Shown one piece after another: positions 11,880 to 23,766 of a stretch of DNA of 64,000 nt. Each line of letters begins with the position of its first letter. Positions within the stretch are counted from its first letter, which is position 1. The translations under genes were made by a program, and so were the position numbers. The notes below the pieces were generated by a model. It was not told where the DNA came from. It worked only from the letters and a program-made list of their open reading frames with translations, and ran no database searches. Source of the stretch: Adiantum capillus-veneris (lineage: Eukaryota; Streptophyta; Polypodiopsida; Polypodiales; Pteridaceae); assembly GCA_014529385.2 (NCBI GenBank), contig CM043955.1, positions 134,986,108 through 135,050,107 of the forward strand, written 5' to 3'.

Positions 11880-12481
11880 TTGACAAGAGCCTGTCCCATT
11901 GGAAATCATGTCTATCTTGACTATGATTTTCTCGATCTATTAGGGCCTAGCGACCTGTCAGGTATCCTCCATGTTGCCAAATGGTTATGGAAACTGTTAT
12001 TGTTTGAAAATTTAGAAAAACTGAATTGGAGAGTAAGTTCGAGAACTTACCAATGTCAATGTTTCAGAAAGATGCCGACGCTAAGTATCGCAAGTTCAAG
12101 ACCTCTGAGATAATGTATTTTGAGGCTTGTTGCTCTTCAAATTTTTCTTTTTGTTGCAACATGATGAAGATTTTGATGAAGGCTTTCTCTCCTCCATCAA
12201 CAAGAATCCAAAGGGGATGGGAATTTACATGGGGATGTAATGTTGGTATCTTCTACATCAATGTGAAGAAGCTCGGATGTCTCTCCTCTTACCTTTGGTG
12301 GAGGGAAGAGCTGCCAGTTATTCAACTTTATTATTCTCTTGGTTCTGTTAGAGATGACTACATTGTTATCTTTGAAGATGGAAATGACATGACCTTAAAT
12401 GAATGGGTTTTCAATCAAGTGGTCAAAGTGATCCCTACTTACAAGACCAAACCCATTCTTGTCCCTAACATTGTCCCCTAA
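11880..12481 (+). pseudogene. Unrecognised ORF pair
   Basis: Two overlapping plus-strand frames (11880-12113 and 12026-12481) read like one broken coding region of about 190 codons. I recognise no domain. The second part is rich in aromatic residues and hydrophobic stretches (YINVKKLGCLSSYLWW) and ends with KTKPILVPNIVP at a TAA. It lies just outside the 3' end of the large minus-strand Gypsy element. It could be a fragment of another repeat or simply a chance frame. Confidence 0.25.
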
Positions 12482-12691
12482 AATAAGAGCCTTATATTTC
12501 ACAATCCTCTCAAGGATGTGTGCAAGAGCTACTACTCAAATGAAATGGTGGATTGTAAAAACTTAACTATAAATACCTATCAATTTTATGGCTCTAAGAA
12601 TCATCTAGATTTTTGGCAAAGCTAACCTTTGTATATATTATGATAGAATAAATATATGTTGATTTTTGAAAGCAGCTTTCCTCTTGAGTAC

Positions 12692-14034
12692 TCAAAGTCG
12701 AGCTTCCTCTTGGGCTTCATCAATAACCTGTTTTCATTTCATCTTTCTCTGCTTTGCTCCATGCATCTTCTCTAGCAAATCATTGGTTCGTGGCAAATTG
12801 TACTTCTTTAAGCGACATCCACTTATCCAGTGAGCCATTGGTTCACCATCCAGAGTGGACAACTTAACTGCTCCACTTGGGGTTACATCTTTAATGATAA
12901 ATGGTTCGTTTCCCGTTCCTTGAACTTGGAAATGTGCTGCTTAAGGGAATAAACTAAAACTAGGTCCCCTTTTTTGAAGATTTTTGTGACTAGATGGGAA
13001 TCAAAAAACTTTTTTTGTTTCTGTTTTTGTGCATAGATGTGAGCTAGCTGTTAGCCTTTACTCATCAAGCTTTTGTAAATCTTCGAGCCTCTTTGACAGT
13101 TCATGCCTAGTCCTAGCTACAATAATATATCGAGCTTTAGTTCTATAAGAAGGTGGTTGTAATGGTCCGACAAAATCTATGCCCCAATTTGCAAAACCTC
13201 TAGCCCCCATCATTGGTCTTAAAGGCATGCTATCTATCCGGGTTTGCATTTTAGCTCGTTGACATGCATCACACCTTCAAACATATTCTTTGGCATCTGC
13301 AAAAAGTGTAGGCCACCATATGTCTGCCATTAAAATTGCTCTAGTGGTGGTTTCACTTGAAAAGTGACCTCGAGCTAATTTAGCATGTGCTTGTTCTAGA
13401 ATGGGTATATATTCATTTCATTTGCACAAAGACACAAATGTTAATCCTTTCTCTTCGATATAATTGGTTTCCAATAAGAGCATAGTCTCTTACTTTAATT
13501 TCAATTCTCTTTGACAGCGTTTACTCATATCCTCTGGAAATGTTTAGCTTGATAAGTATGGAACTGTTCTGCTTGATAAGTAAGTAACTAGATAGTTACT
13601 CCACTTAGGAACAAGTGAAACTTGAAATAATGTCACATGAGGTATGGGTGCTTGTTTCTGGCATTGAAGACGATTTTTTTATAGATGAGTGAACATCACT
13701 TCTCATGGTTGGCCAAAATACTCCAAGTCTCATGATCCGTTGCATAGTTTGGTCTTCCGCAAAGTGAAGTCCTATGATGATAATGTGCGCTTGACTTAGG
13801 TATTGGGTTTTCTCCTCAGGATTAATGCAAAAAAGAAATATCCCATCCCAATTTCTTTTGTAGAACCTTCCAGCTAGTAATTAATACATAGTCGATTGCC
13901 CAATTATCCGGTTGTAATAGGAAGTGGTATTTGAGAATCCACTTGAGCTATGGTCATCAACAAAACCATATCTTCTGACCAACGGGGTATCATTTCTATG
14001 GAGAACAAATATGCATCTGATAGATCATCGTCTA
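12692..14034 (-). pseudogene. Gypsy integrase with deleted catalytic core
   Basis: Upstream linker (DLSDAYLFSIEMIPRWSEDM, 13940-14034) leads into the HHCC zinc-binding domain: AHAKLARGHFSS, then IWWPTLFADAKEYV and CDACQRAK (13250-13410). The core begins with FANWGIDFVGPLQPP but breaks after ARYIIVA at about 13125. It resumes in the C-terminal region with HELSKRLEDLQKL, then SGAVKLSTLDGEPMAHW and SGCRLKKYNLP. The second and third acidic residues of the DDE triad are thus deleted. The stop is at 12692. This explains loss of integration ability independently of the stop codons in the linker. Confidence 0.85.
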
Positions 14035-14215
14035 TGTTTGGTAAAGGCGGTGTGTCTCACCGTGCTTTGCTCGTGTTCGTCGGCTAGTGTCCTCGGCTAG
14101 TGTCCGGCCACCCACATTTATCTCTTTATTCTTATACATACAAAGAATAAGAAGCTCTCACTCATTCTCATATTGTGCTCATACAGTGAAATTTGGGAGC
14201 TCCACCCACATCCTG

Positions 14216-14302
<87 letters not shown>

Positions 14303-14329
14303 CACACGCACCGCATTCATGCACTCACA
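14035..14329 (+). repeat. 5' LTR of N1
   Basis: Starts TGTTTGGTAAAGG and ends CACTCACA. It matches 17176-17441 closely apart from the microsatellite length. It contains a (TC)n run of about 80 bases (14220-14300) near its 3' end. Confidence 0.93.
14220..14300. repeat. (TC)n microsatellite inside 5' LTR
   Basis: About 40 perfect CT/TC dinucleotides. The 3' LTR carries the same run in shorter form. Confidence 0.97.
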
Positions 14330-14331
14330 AT

Positions 14332-14343
14332 TGGTATCAGAGC
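14332..14343 (+). promoter_or_regulatory. Primer-binding site of N1 (Met-tRNA type)
   Basis: TGGTATCAGAGC, the standard plant Copia site complementary to the 3' end of initiator Met-tRNA, lies two bases after the 5' LTR. Confidence 0.95.
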
Positions 14344-15713
14344 TTTGGCAACACGTGTGCTATAGGACGAGATGGAAGTGACGGAGCTCGACTATGGCGG
14401 CTTGAGCTCGGTGGAGGTGGATACATCTCGACGGTGTTAGATCTCAACTTAGGCATGTATATTCAGCTTGTGTAGCAAGTAATTGCTGAATTTTGCAGAA
14501 CTAGAGCAGGAACAAGAAGTGTTGTAGCTCATTTTTGTTGTTTTTGGCTCCCGAAATAGTGTTTTTTGTATATCTTTGTCACACGGAGTCGGATGGATAT
14601 AATCGAGGAGTTTAGGTTGGGTTTTTGGCAGATGTTGGATGTGATGGTGATTTCTATTTTCTGAAGTTCTGCTCTAAATTACAGCAGGTGCAACAACGTA
14701 AAGTTTATGCTGCGTTTTTGGGTAGAAAATGGAGGTTTTTGGCATATCTCTCACACTCGGACTCGGATACATGTAATCCAAGAGTCTATCTTGGGATTTT
14801 GGCACATTTTGGATGTACTGATCATATAAAAATTTTGAAATTCTGACGCTGAATTTTTTGTAGCAGCCTGTCAACAATCTCGACATATCGAGGTTTTGCA
14901 GTTTGATTCCCACAGTGTAGAGAGTGATGCGGTTTGCATCTTTGGCCTTGTATGGCACACACTGTGGTGCTATTTGAGAGAGAATTCACCTTGTTTTTGT
15001 GTATGCAAGTGATACTTTGGGATGTGACGTTCGGATCGTTACAGATCCGGATATAGTTTTATGCGCATTGTTTGACTGTGTGGGGCATTTCAGAGAGCTT
15101 TTTAAGCAGGGTTTTGTGTAGTTTCATGCTATGTATGCATTATGCGGATACAGTTTGAGCTAGCCATAGCTTGCAGGTAGCAGGTTGCATGTTTTTGGAC
15201 ATGTACACGTCCATAGAGCAACTCGATCAGGAGTGAACCAGTTTGCCAGGCTTTTGGCATTGCATGTAGACCATTTGTGGATTTTCCTACTGAGACAGTG
15301 TCTATTGTCCTGCGTATTTGGTGAGATTTTTTGAGTTTTTGCTCAGTTTTTAGGAGAAACTCTGTCAAAATTTTCCCAAGATTTCTCGCCATGGTTTATG
15401 CATATTCGTAGTTTGCTCTCTGATGGTATAGTGGTCGATATATTCCCACTTTGACAGTGATCAAGTGTTTACTCCCACTTTTGATAGGTTTTGTCAATTT
15501 GGACACGGTTTGGTGTTCTTGTACTCACTCTCATAGGAGTGATTTGTGTATGTTTGTGTGGCTACAATATAGGCTAGTCACAGGTTTCACAGGTTTTTGC
15601 AGATTTTTGCAGACAGTTTCTCTTGTGGGATGTGTTTTGAGCTAGTTTGCTCTCTACTTGCGTATATGGTTATGTGCTTTACGCTCGGTTGACCAGTTTG
15701 TCCCAGTTTATGC
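14344..15713 (+). other. N1 untranslated leader / decayed gag
   Basis: No sustained reading frame with recognisable domain. Position, after the primer site and before the knuckle, implies leader plus degraded gag N-terminus. Confidence 0.5.
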
Positions 15714-16262
15714 TTGCAGAGTTTGCAGATTGTGGAATTGTTTTATGCATATATGAGCATCAATTTTGATGTGATTGATCATGCTTTTGAGCATTGTGTA
15801 GTGGTTGAGTGGGCCTCCCACTTTGTTTGCCATAGTTTTGGCATGGATATGGAGACGCTTCAGGTTAGAGGCAGTTCTCGCTCACAATCACGACTGACAT
15901 GTTGGCACTACAACCACGATGGGCATATTAGGCATCGTTGCTTCAGGTGTATGGGGCAGCGGAAGAGGCAGCTGCATGGTGCTACTATGAGGACATATGC
16001 TAGAGAGTATGCATGTGACGGGCATGTCACTTTTGAGTCTAGCTTTCCTTCAGACTACTTTGTGTCTTGGGATACCACATTGTCTATGCATTTTCTACTA
16101 GATGAGCATGCAATTTTTCACGTGATACCACATCGTGATTTGTTTTTCTCTTTCTCTAGTGGGAGACTTGGTTGTGTGCAATTTGTTGATGGTTCAGCAG
16201 GTATAGAGGGTGCTAGAGATGTATGCATGTCTTTACCTAGCGGTGCATTGCTTACGCTATGA
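15714..16262 (+). pseudogene. N1 gag knuckle and protease-derived ORF
   Basis: A 182-codon frame keeps the Copia order knuckle, protease. The knuckle reads CWHYNHDGHIRHRC with the second Cys changed to Tyr. The protease region reads LLDEHAIFHVIPHRDLFFSF, where a DSGA active site would be expected as in other Copia elements, so catalytic function is lost. The later part (GCVQFVDGSAGIEGARDV) matches the protease body. After a stop at 16260 the same protein continues as VHYVPGL and SLISVGRLQ and ends in a pre-integrase-like stretch. It does not encode a working protease. Confidence 0.75.
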
Positions 16263-17162
16263 GATGTACATTATGTACCAGGACTTAGCTAGAGTCTCAT
16301 TTCAGTGGGTCGATTGCAAAGTAGTGGACATTGTGTACTACTTGGAGAGCGGTCATTTCAGATGCATAGGGGATCACTGGTGATAGCCAGAGGTGCTAGG
16401 AGTGGTCTGGTATACCCTTTGAATATTTCTGAGACATGAGGTGGTGTAGTCTCTGTGTAATTGCAGCCATGTTTGGAGTGAGAGATGAGGCATGTCTCTT
16501 TTGTGGATGTGTTGCATGGAGAGCAGGTTGTGCATTTGTCTTGTGGTGACGTTCACGCAGACAGTGGTATCTCTAGGGATCCACACCTTAGTCAGTCATC
16601 AGTTGAGGTGACATCAGTTGAGCTAGAGACCGATGTATTGTTCTATGATGGGTCTGATACATTTGAGGTGACAGTGTCCTTCAGACAATTGTGTGTGATT
16701 ATAGTGGTGCTGATTTTTTGGTTTTGTAGTCATTCTCAGCAGATATGCCTTTGACAGATGATAGTGGCATGGTGATGCATAGTCAGGTGGGTCCTCATGT
16801 GGATGCATATGGCACTGAGGTTGCTGAGAGGGATAGGTTGGCCCACATATTGCATGTCTCGTCAGCTTTTGGGTCTCTCATGTCTGATCTTTTGGCCTCG
16901 AGATCTGATCTTGCTTATACACTTGGTTTGTCAGTCGTGCGATGACTGACACTGTCATTGTGCATTCTGGATCCATGCAGGTCGTCACTCGATACCTGCA
17001 TCAGGAGTGTCATCGTAGCTCTAGCCCTAGTGATATGCATGTTGCATCTACACTAGAGCAGTTACAGCATGAGTAGTGGGCATAGGTTGAGAGTCGTCTT
17101 CTCTCACCTCTTATATATACTAGTTGTAGGCTAGTCTTCTCGCCACTTATCGGCACACAACC

Positions 17163-17175
17163 TTTAGTGGGAGAA
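17163..17175 (+). promoter_or_regulatory. Polypurine tract of N1
   Basis: TTTAGTGGGAGAA immediately precedes the 3' LTR, the expected plus-strand priming site. Confidence 0.8.
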
Positions 17176-17346
17176 GGTTAGGTAAAGGCAGTGTGCCTCA
17201 CCGTGCTTTGCCCGTGTCTGTCGGCCAGTGAGACTGGCCGCCCACATTTATCTCCTTATTCTTTATACATACAAAGAATAATGAGATTTCACTCATTCTC
17301 AAATTGTGTTCATACAGTGAGATTTGGGAGCTCCACCCACATCTTG

Positions 17347-17415
<69 letters not shown>

Positions 17416-17441
17416 CACACCACTGCATTCGTGCACTCACA
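17176..17441 (+). repeat. 3' LTR of N1
   Basis: Matches the 5' LTR with a shorter (CT)n run (17351-17413). The first base has changed from the expected T. It ends CACTCACA and is followed by GTCTA. Confidence 0.93.
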
Positions 17442-17974
17442 GTCTACCCCTTTTGGTGGTTCTCCTGAAATAATTCTCCATAAATGATATGCTCTTGGTG
17501 AGTGGTACCCTTTTTTACAACTACAATGAAATCAAATTCCAAAAGAATGATGAAACATCTCACCATTCTTCCTGTGTTGCATGGATTGTTGACCAAGTAC
17601 AACAAAGCTTGGTGGTCCACAAAGAACACAAATTTGTTGGATAATAGGTAATGTCTATACTTTTTTACGACATAGATAATCCCTAATCCTTTCCTTTTAG
17701 TGATTGTATAATTCTTTTCTACCACATTCAACTGTTCACTAGCATATGAAAGAGGAAAATCAATTTTTTCGTCTCCTGGTTGAGCTAATATGTATCCAAT
17801 GGCAAAATTGGAAGCATCAACATGTATATGGAATATCTTATTCCAATCTAGTGCTTTCAATATTGGGACTGAAGTGAGAGCTTGCTTAACCTTCATAAAG
17901 GATTCTTCACATTCATCAGTCCATACAAAGAGTGTAATCAAGCTATACATGGGTTTTGCAATTATAGCATACAT
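17442..17974 (-). pseudogene. Gypsy RNase H domain
   Basis: RNase H degrades the RNA strand of the replication hybrid. The open frame carries FVWTDECEESF, a RT-connection motif. It then has the RNase H blocks IFHIHVDASNFAIG (first catalytic Asp), SYASEQLNVVEKNYTITKR and VFFVDHQALLYL. The frame ends at the Copia-type insertion; the continuation lies at 14034 and downstream. The few odd residues, such as IIYGEL where HLSR is usual, suggest point decay. Confidence 0.88.
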
Positions 17975-18155
17975 GTAAATGAATCATCTATAATATCCAC
18001 AATGTACCATGAAAGCTTGGACCCCTTTGACTATTATCGGCCTCGACAATTCAACAATAACATGAATTTTATCCATATCCATCGCTATGTCATTTTTAGA
18101 CGCTATATGTCCAAGAATTTTTCCTTGTCTGCCCATAAATGTGCCTTTTTAGGAT

Positions 18156-18731
18156 TTAAGAAAATCCTATAGAGTCTACATTTTTTAATAACTTTTTGAG
18201 GTGTTCAAAATGATCAGCACGGATTGATGAATGTACACATAAATCATCCATATATACTTCCACGAAATTCTGAAGATATTCTTTAAAAGCATGGCTCATC
18301 AAACTTTGGAAGGTGGCAAGAGCATTAGTTAACCCAAAAGGCATAACCCTATAGGCAAAAATACCCCATTCATTTGCAAAGGCAGTTTTATGCTGATCTT
18401 TGGGATCAACCAAAAGTTGATTGTACCCTGAAAATCCATCTAAAAAGCTGTCAGCTTCTTTTCCTGCAACTCGTTGTAAAACATGCTCAGTGATTGCAAG
18501 AGGATAGTTGTCTCTAATAGTGGGTGCATTCACTTTTTTGAGATTGACACACTCTCTTAATTTCCCATTTTTTTTGGGTACCACCACAATTGGAGACACC
18601 CAATCTGTGTGTTCAATCTCATAAACGAATTCAGCTTCCTTGAGCTTTTCTATCTTTTCTTTAATCTTTCTGGCAAAGGTTTCATTATAAGTATATGGCC
18701 ATTGTCTACTTGGTTTTGCATTATCTCTCAT
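18156..18731 (-). pseudogene. Gypsy reverse transcriptase
   Basis: This frame covers most of the RT fingers and palm. It contains WVSPIVVVPKKNGKLREC, then FLDGFSGYNQLLVDPKD, KTAFANEWGIFAYRVMPFGL and the catalytic VYMDDLCVHS (about 18240-18260). All motifs are in the expected order and the YMDD aspartates are present. The frame stops at 18156. The connection to RNase H (17975-18155) holds several stops. It is the best preserved part of this element. Confidence 0.92.
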
Positions 18732-19352
18732 GGGTATGGTATGTTGACAAATTTCTAAATCAACAGCCTTGAGATCTTTATAAGATCAAGCAAAGATATC
18801 TCAGTACTCTTTCAGTAAGCTTAGAAAAAGTTCTTCTTCTTTCGTCAAGTCGTTTGCAATGTAAGCAGGTCTAGGTCTTCTCCTGGTTCGACTAGACTAT
18901 CTTCTTTTCATTTTCAGGTCCTTCATGGGACTCACCCTGTTTTCTTAGTTCCCTTGCAGGTTGTTCGACTATGATCTTTCGATCTTGGAGAGTATATTTC
19001 TTGTAATGGGATGGAACACTCATTACATCTTTACTTTCTTCTTCTGTGGTTTCCATTTCATTGGTATACGTCTCCTTTAGAGCTTTCTTTAACTCTTGAT
19101 ATTTCTTCTTTCATTCAACTCATGTCATGGATGAATCATCATCCTAGTGTTTAGGTTTTTATTGAGTTTCCTTTCTCGTTTTCCTTGATGTTTTTTATGT
19201 TCCTTGTTTGTTTTTTGAAAGATATCTACCCATGATTTTGTCTTTGACACAATCATGTGCATCTATCTGTATCAAAAACTGTGTTTTGCTAGAACTGATG
19301 GCATAGGTTTAGGTTTCAAGTTTCTAGTGTCTCTTTTTCTTCTATACCATTT

Positions 19353-20860
19353 CTATATTCTTGTTTTTTGGTTTGGAAAGTAAAAAAACTTTTCCTCTCC
19401 TCCTTTCATGAGTAGTTTGGCTCTCACATGTTCTTTTTCTGACCCCAAATCATCAGATGTAGCTGAATGTTCTTCAAACTTGTCTGTGGCATCATAATAG
19501 AGGTTTAAAAAGACTTTTTGAGCTTTCAGTAAGTCCTTGGGTTCCTGAACTTCATCTTCAATGTGAATGGTCAAAATCAATTGTATGGGAATTAAGTCAT
19601 AACCATCCTCATTGCAAAATTGAGTAGGCATAGACATATTCACACACATTCATCCATTGTTGCCAAAATTTGAGTCCATTCAAATGGCTCAAGCAAATGC
19701 TCCGGAAAGGGTTCAGGTATATATGTTTCATCCAAGCAATCTCTTTTTAAAATACATTCTTCTTGTTTTAAACTCCCGTTTTATGAGGCTCCACACATCC
19801 AAATAGGTGTGTCTTTGTTTAACCAAGACGAAAGCTTTGATTCAGCCTGACGAGACTGAGTCAAATTCTTAAATGAGTGTTTGCATTACATCTCTATAAG
19901 TGTGACCTGTCAAATTAACCCTTGTGATTGATCCTACTTGCTTCAAATACAAGTAATTGTTTCCCCAATCCTGAATAAGCTGTACTTGTCACATGAATGG
20001 TCTTCCCAAGATGATTTCATAGTTAAGTTTCTTTCCAAACTCCACTATTGCAAAAGTATATTGATAATCAATTCCACAAGAACTAACTATCACTTTTTCA
20101 AGTAGTTCTTAAGGTTTTTTGATGTGTCCATCCGTCAATTGTAATTTCATTTGAGTTTGTCTATTGGCCAGTTTTCTCGAGGATTCCCATACTGCTTTTG
20201 TGGCTATGGCTATGCATGCCCACTATCTAGTATTTTCTCAACGATTCCCATACTGCTTTTGTGGCTATGGCTATGCATGCCCGCTATCTAGTATTTTCTC
20301 GAGGATTCCCATACTGCTTTTGTGGCTATGGCTATGCATGCCTGCTATCTAGTATTTTCATGGTTTCTACATCATTATATCTCACTGGAAGAGTTGTGTT
20401 TCCTTCTTCCCCTTCATAGTATTCTCCGATCGTGTTCATTGGGACAGATTGAATCTCTTTTTTATCCAATTCATGTTTCAATTTTTCTCGATTAGCCCTA
20501 TTATGCCCACCTTCTCTAGACTTTTTTGTAGATCATTCCATAGATATGGTCTGATTTTTAACAATTCTCCAAGGTAAGAGTGCATTGAATGGGTGTAGAC
20601 ATGATTGAATGGGTGTAGACATGATTGAATGGATGTTGTCTACCTCTAAGGTTTGTTTCGCTCTCTTTATCTGAGTGGTTTTACACACTATAGATTCATC
20701 TTTATTGTCTCCTAAGTAAGAGGGTAGTGTTTTTAGAGTCAATGGTTTAGACATTCCTAATGCTTCAGATCCGTAATCCCCATACAAGTATTGGATATCA
20801 TTGTCCATATCAAGAGGTAGATTGTCTAGCCAAACTTCCTCTATAGGAGCCGACATCAAA
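19353..20860 (-). pseudogene. Gypsy protease region
   Basis: Degraded protease between gag and RT. The C-terminal motif LNYEIILGRPFM is at about 19995-20035 on the minus strand and is followed by QVQLIQDWGNNYLYL. The active-site loop is hit by a 61-bp tandem triplication (20171-20356). One unit reads KILDS followed, one base out of frame, by an AIATKAVWES-like helix. An open frame at 19353-19649 continues towards RT as acidic linker. The frame at 20533-20859 upstream is linker between gag and protease. Confidence 0.65.
20171..20356. repeat. 61-bp tandem triplication in protease active-site region
   Basis: Three copies of a unit containing GATTCCCATACTGCTTTTGT begin at 20182, 20243 and 20304, period 61, with very few differences. 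Because 61 is not a multiple of three, each extra copy shifts the Gypsy reading frame. It lies over the predicted DSG active-site loop. Confidence 0.93.
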
Positions 20861-21264
20861 GTTATGCTCCCATCATTAATCTCCCTTACTTTTGTCCATA
20901 AATGTCGTGGCTAGTCTTCCTCTACAAAAGTAATTCCATCTAAAGCGTCTTCACTGTCAAGCACTATGAGCTCTGGCTCTTTAGTTTCAAGGTGGGGTTC
21001 TACCACCACTTTGGCTTTCTCTTTACTGATTTCTACCACAAGCTCCCCAGGTTTTGCTAGACTCTCAAGCTTGGGTTTTTGTTTTCTTCAGTAATTCTTA
21101 CCAAATTTTGATAAGCTTCAAGCTTAGCTGCTTCCATATCTAGAGAAGAATAGTCTTTTCATTTGTTTCAATGTTTTGGCCTGCTTTAAGTTTTGCTTGG
21201 TAAGCTTCCAAGGCTCCATTAATTGGCTCAAAAACTTTGTCTACCAAAATTGATCCTCCAGATT

Positions 21265-23560
21265 TCATTGTGGTTTCTTTGATTTCACTTCCAATTTTTC
21301 TTGGAATAGTTTCTTGGTTTTTCCCTCAATTTCAATCCTTTGTTTTTGTTTTCTCATCTCATACCTTTGACTTCTTCTTTTCTTGGTCTTTTGAGAGGAA
21401 ATTTTAGTGTTCTCTAATTCATTGGAGGATCTATGTTTCTTTTTCTTAGCATGGGTTCTTGTGATCATCTTGATTGGAACCATAGGTTCACTCTCCAAAG
21501 AGCTACTAGGTATCATTTGGACTACATTCACTATTGCTTTTCCCTTGTTTAAAGGATTTTTTGGATAGTCTTCAGGGAAGTGTTCCCCCTTTTTGCAACA
21601 TTGTGTACAAAAAGCTTCAATTGGCTTAATGTTCTTATCAGGTTCTGGAAATTCATTTTTCCAATGATCATCTGCACCACAATTATAATAGTTTCCAATC
21701 CTTGTCTTAATCATGGGTCTTACCATACAAGGTCTAACACCTTGATTAGCTACATAGTACATTGGTGTAAGCTCTAGTGTAAAGTCACAGATTCTTCCAT
21801 TGGAGGTGGATGTGAATTATACCACTCCCCTTCTACCATTACTATAGATGGACTAGGCTCCACATAAGGTGTAACAAGCACTAGTGGTTGTTTATCTATG
21901 ACTCTTTCTGAATGCATGTACTTTACAGGTAGTGCATTATGTTCGGAATATGGAGGTTCTTGACCCAACACTGGTTGTGGTCTTTCCATACCTATCTCAG
22001 TGGTCCTTGTATTGGGGCCATATTAAGCTGATATCTATATATGGGTTGTCCTTGTGGCCTCATGGGCACATATTGAACAATTCCAAAGTATTTTGGTCGG
22101 TAATAGCACTCATTGGTCTCATGGTTGGCCCATTTACCCTTGATATCACACTTTTTTGTGGCCTAATCGGTTGTCCCTGTTGAGGTATCTCTTGCCCTGG
22201 TCCTCTCATAGGTGCTTTTTGCATATTATTCATCATTTTGTTCATCCTTTTGAGCATATCTTCTATGGCTGTTAGTGGTGCTGCAATAGTTGTTCCCACC
22301 TGTGTTGGTTTTAAGGATGTTGTTTTCTCACTCTGAGTATCCTTAGGGACATTTTCTTCATTGAAAATATCACAATTGTCTCCCAAGTCAATAGCATCTG
22401 ATACACACTCTTCTAGGGTCACATGTTTCTTGTTATACAATATATCATGAAGTTCTTTGTTTAGCAATCCTTATAGAAACAATGACACTAGTCTTTCTTC
22501 TACAGGTATTTCTAGTTTTGGGAATCTTGCAATGTATTGTTTCATCCTAGATGCACAAAGCCTAACAAACTCACCTTGTTTTTGTTTGAAGCTATAGATT
22601 TGAGCTACCGTATTATGTTTGATCCCAATTTTGGAATATGTATCTATAAATCCTTGAGCTAATGTATTTAAGTCCATGATTGACCTTGGTGAATGTTTTG
22701 GAACCATGTCAATGCTTTTTCTTCTAATGTCATTCTAGAATCCCTCAAACTGAGTGTGGACATCAAATATACATTCTACTCTTAGCACTTGCTTACAGCT
22801 AGCTAAGTGGTCATATGGAACCCCATATCCACTATATTTTTTGACCCATTTTTGAAAATCATTTGGTCTAACACGTCTATTTGGTTCGGTTCCAACTCTT
22901 CTGGCAGTTGGTCTTGTCTCAAGTCCTTCAACCCAATCTGTTGGAAATAGTGACTCATGTAGCCCTGGACTGGCTTCAGTGTCACCCGGTTTTCTTCGTG
23001 ATGAGGTAGGTTTGGGTTTTTTAACATTGCTCCCAAAAGATTGCTCGTAGAGTTTCTATCTTGGAATAGTTTCTAGTCCTTGGCCCAATATCCAATCTCT
23101 TATAGAGTACCCTTGGTTACAACAATCCCTAAAAAGATAAGTTGGTAGATCTGTTGAACCCTTGTCTTTGATTTTGAAGATATAGATGATTTTCATGGGT
23201 GTTAACTACCTTGATTTGGCATGAGAGGTCCACAAAAGATCCTTGACATTCCTATCCTCCCAACAATAGACTACGATCCTAGGATTATTCGTGCTAAGCC
23301 ATTTCAAGGGTTTCAAATCAACTTGATCGTATCCCTTGAGTTCTAAAGTTGGTGGACCTTCTTTTGCTTCCATATCCGGAATGAGTGTATTTACCTCTAA
23401 TCCCCATTCGTCTATCACATCAATGTTTCCAACTTTTAAATACCGAGTTCGGTTCTTATCCATATACATTTTTCCTTGGTTATTTATCCTTATTTCCTTT
23501 TCAAACTCTATGTCATGGTCATCAATGCGAATGGCATACTCTTCATTAGGATCCAGGTAA
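21265..23560 (-). pseudogene. Gypsy gag, main part
   Basis: Gag of the Gypsy element in several frames. The gag core includes DFQKWVKKYSGYGVPYDHL, then GFIDTYSKIGIKHN and FVRLCASRMKQYIARFP (22471-23036). A methionine-rich linker (LKRMNKMMNNMQKAPM) follows. Two decayed knuckles follow at 21600-21710: YYNCGADDHWKNEF, with the first Cys lost, and CTQCCKKGEHFPEDY. The Lys-rich tail is at 21265-21440. The 23206-23550 segment just after the Copia insertion gives an acidic frame (LDPNEEYAIRIDDHDIEFE) that I cannot assign to a domain. Confidence 0.75.
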
Positions 23561-23752
23561 TGTTGGGGTATAAAGCCCAATGTGGTTGCCCAGGTAAGTG
23601 GGCGGGCCGCCAGGTATGTACACATATTCTTTTGTAAAAACCTAATAAGAACTCACTATGCTCTACACATTACAGTAGAGCGAGTTCACCATATCGTCGT
23701 GCTCTTCTTCTCGCACTCTCTCTCGCGTCGCACTTCCGCTCGTACTCCTTCA
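23561..23752 (+). repeat. 5' LTR of N2
   Basis: Begins TGTTGGGGTATAAAG and ends about CTCCTTCA, two bases before the primer site. Contains a short CT-rich tract near its end. Confidence 0.9.
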
Positions 23753-23754
23753 AC

Positions 23755-23766
23755 TGGTATCAGAGC
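23755..23766 (+). promoter_or_regulatory. Primer-binding site of N2
   Basis: TGGTATCAGAGC just inside the 5' LTR. Confidence 0.95.

Larger units (their letters stand above)
14035..17441 (+). mobile_element. Non-autonomous Copia-type element N1, nested in Gypsy
   Basis: Complete LTR element: 5' LTR 14035-14329, primer site, internal region, polypurine tract, 3' LTR 17176-17441. It is flanked by the 5-bp duplication GTCTA (14030-14034 and 17442-17446). Internal sequence keeps gag knuckle and protease-derived segments and a scrap of RT/RNase H (near 16850-16945: SAFGSLMSDLLASRSDLAYT). Integrase and most of RT are gone. It must rely on proteins from another Copia element. It interrupts the minus-strand Gypsy pol between RNase H and integrase. 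Confidence 0.93.

Noticed and set aside
14332-14343. tRNA-derived sequence
   Set aside because: Only the 12-base primer-binding site is present; no cloverleaf in the neighbourhood.
14087-14475. Ser/Leu- and Arg/Glu-repeat proteins
   Set aside because: Translations of the (TC)n run in the N1 LTR; the same applies at 17191-17487.
23206-23625. 139-aa minus-strand ORF as one gene
   Set aside because: Its first third lies inside the N2 LTR, so it is a chimera created by the insertion.
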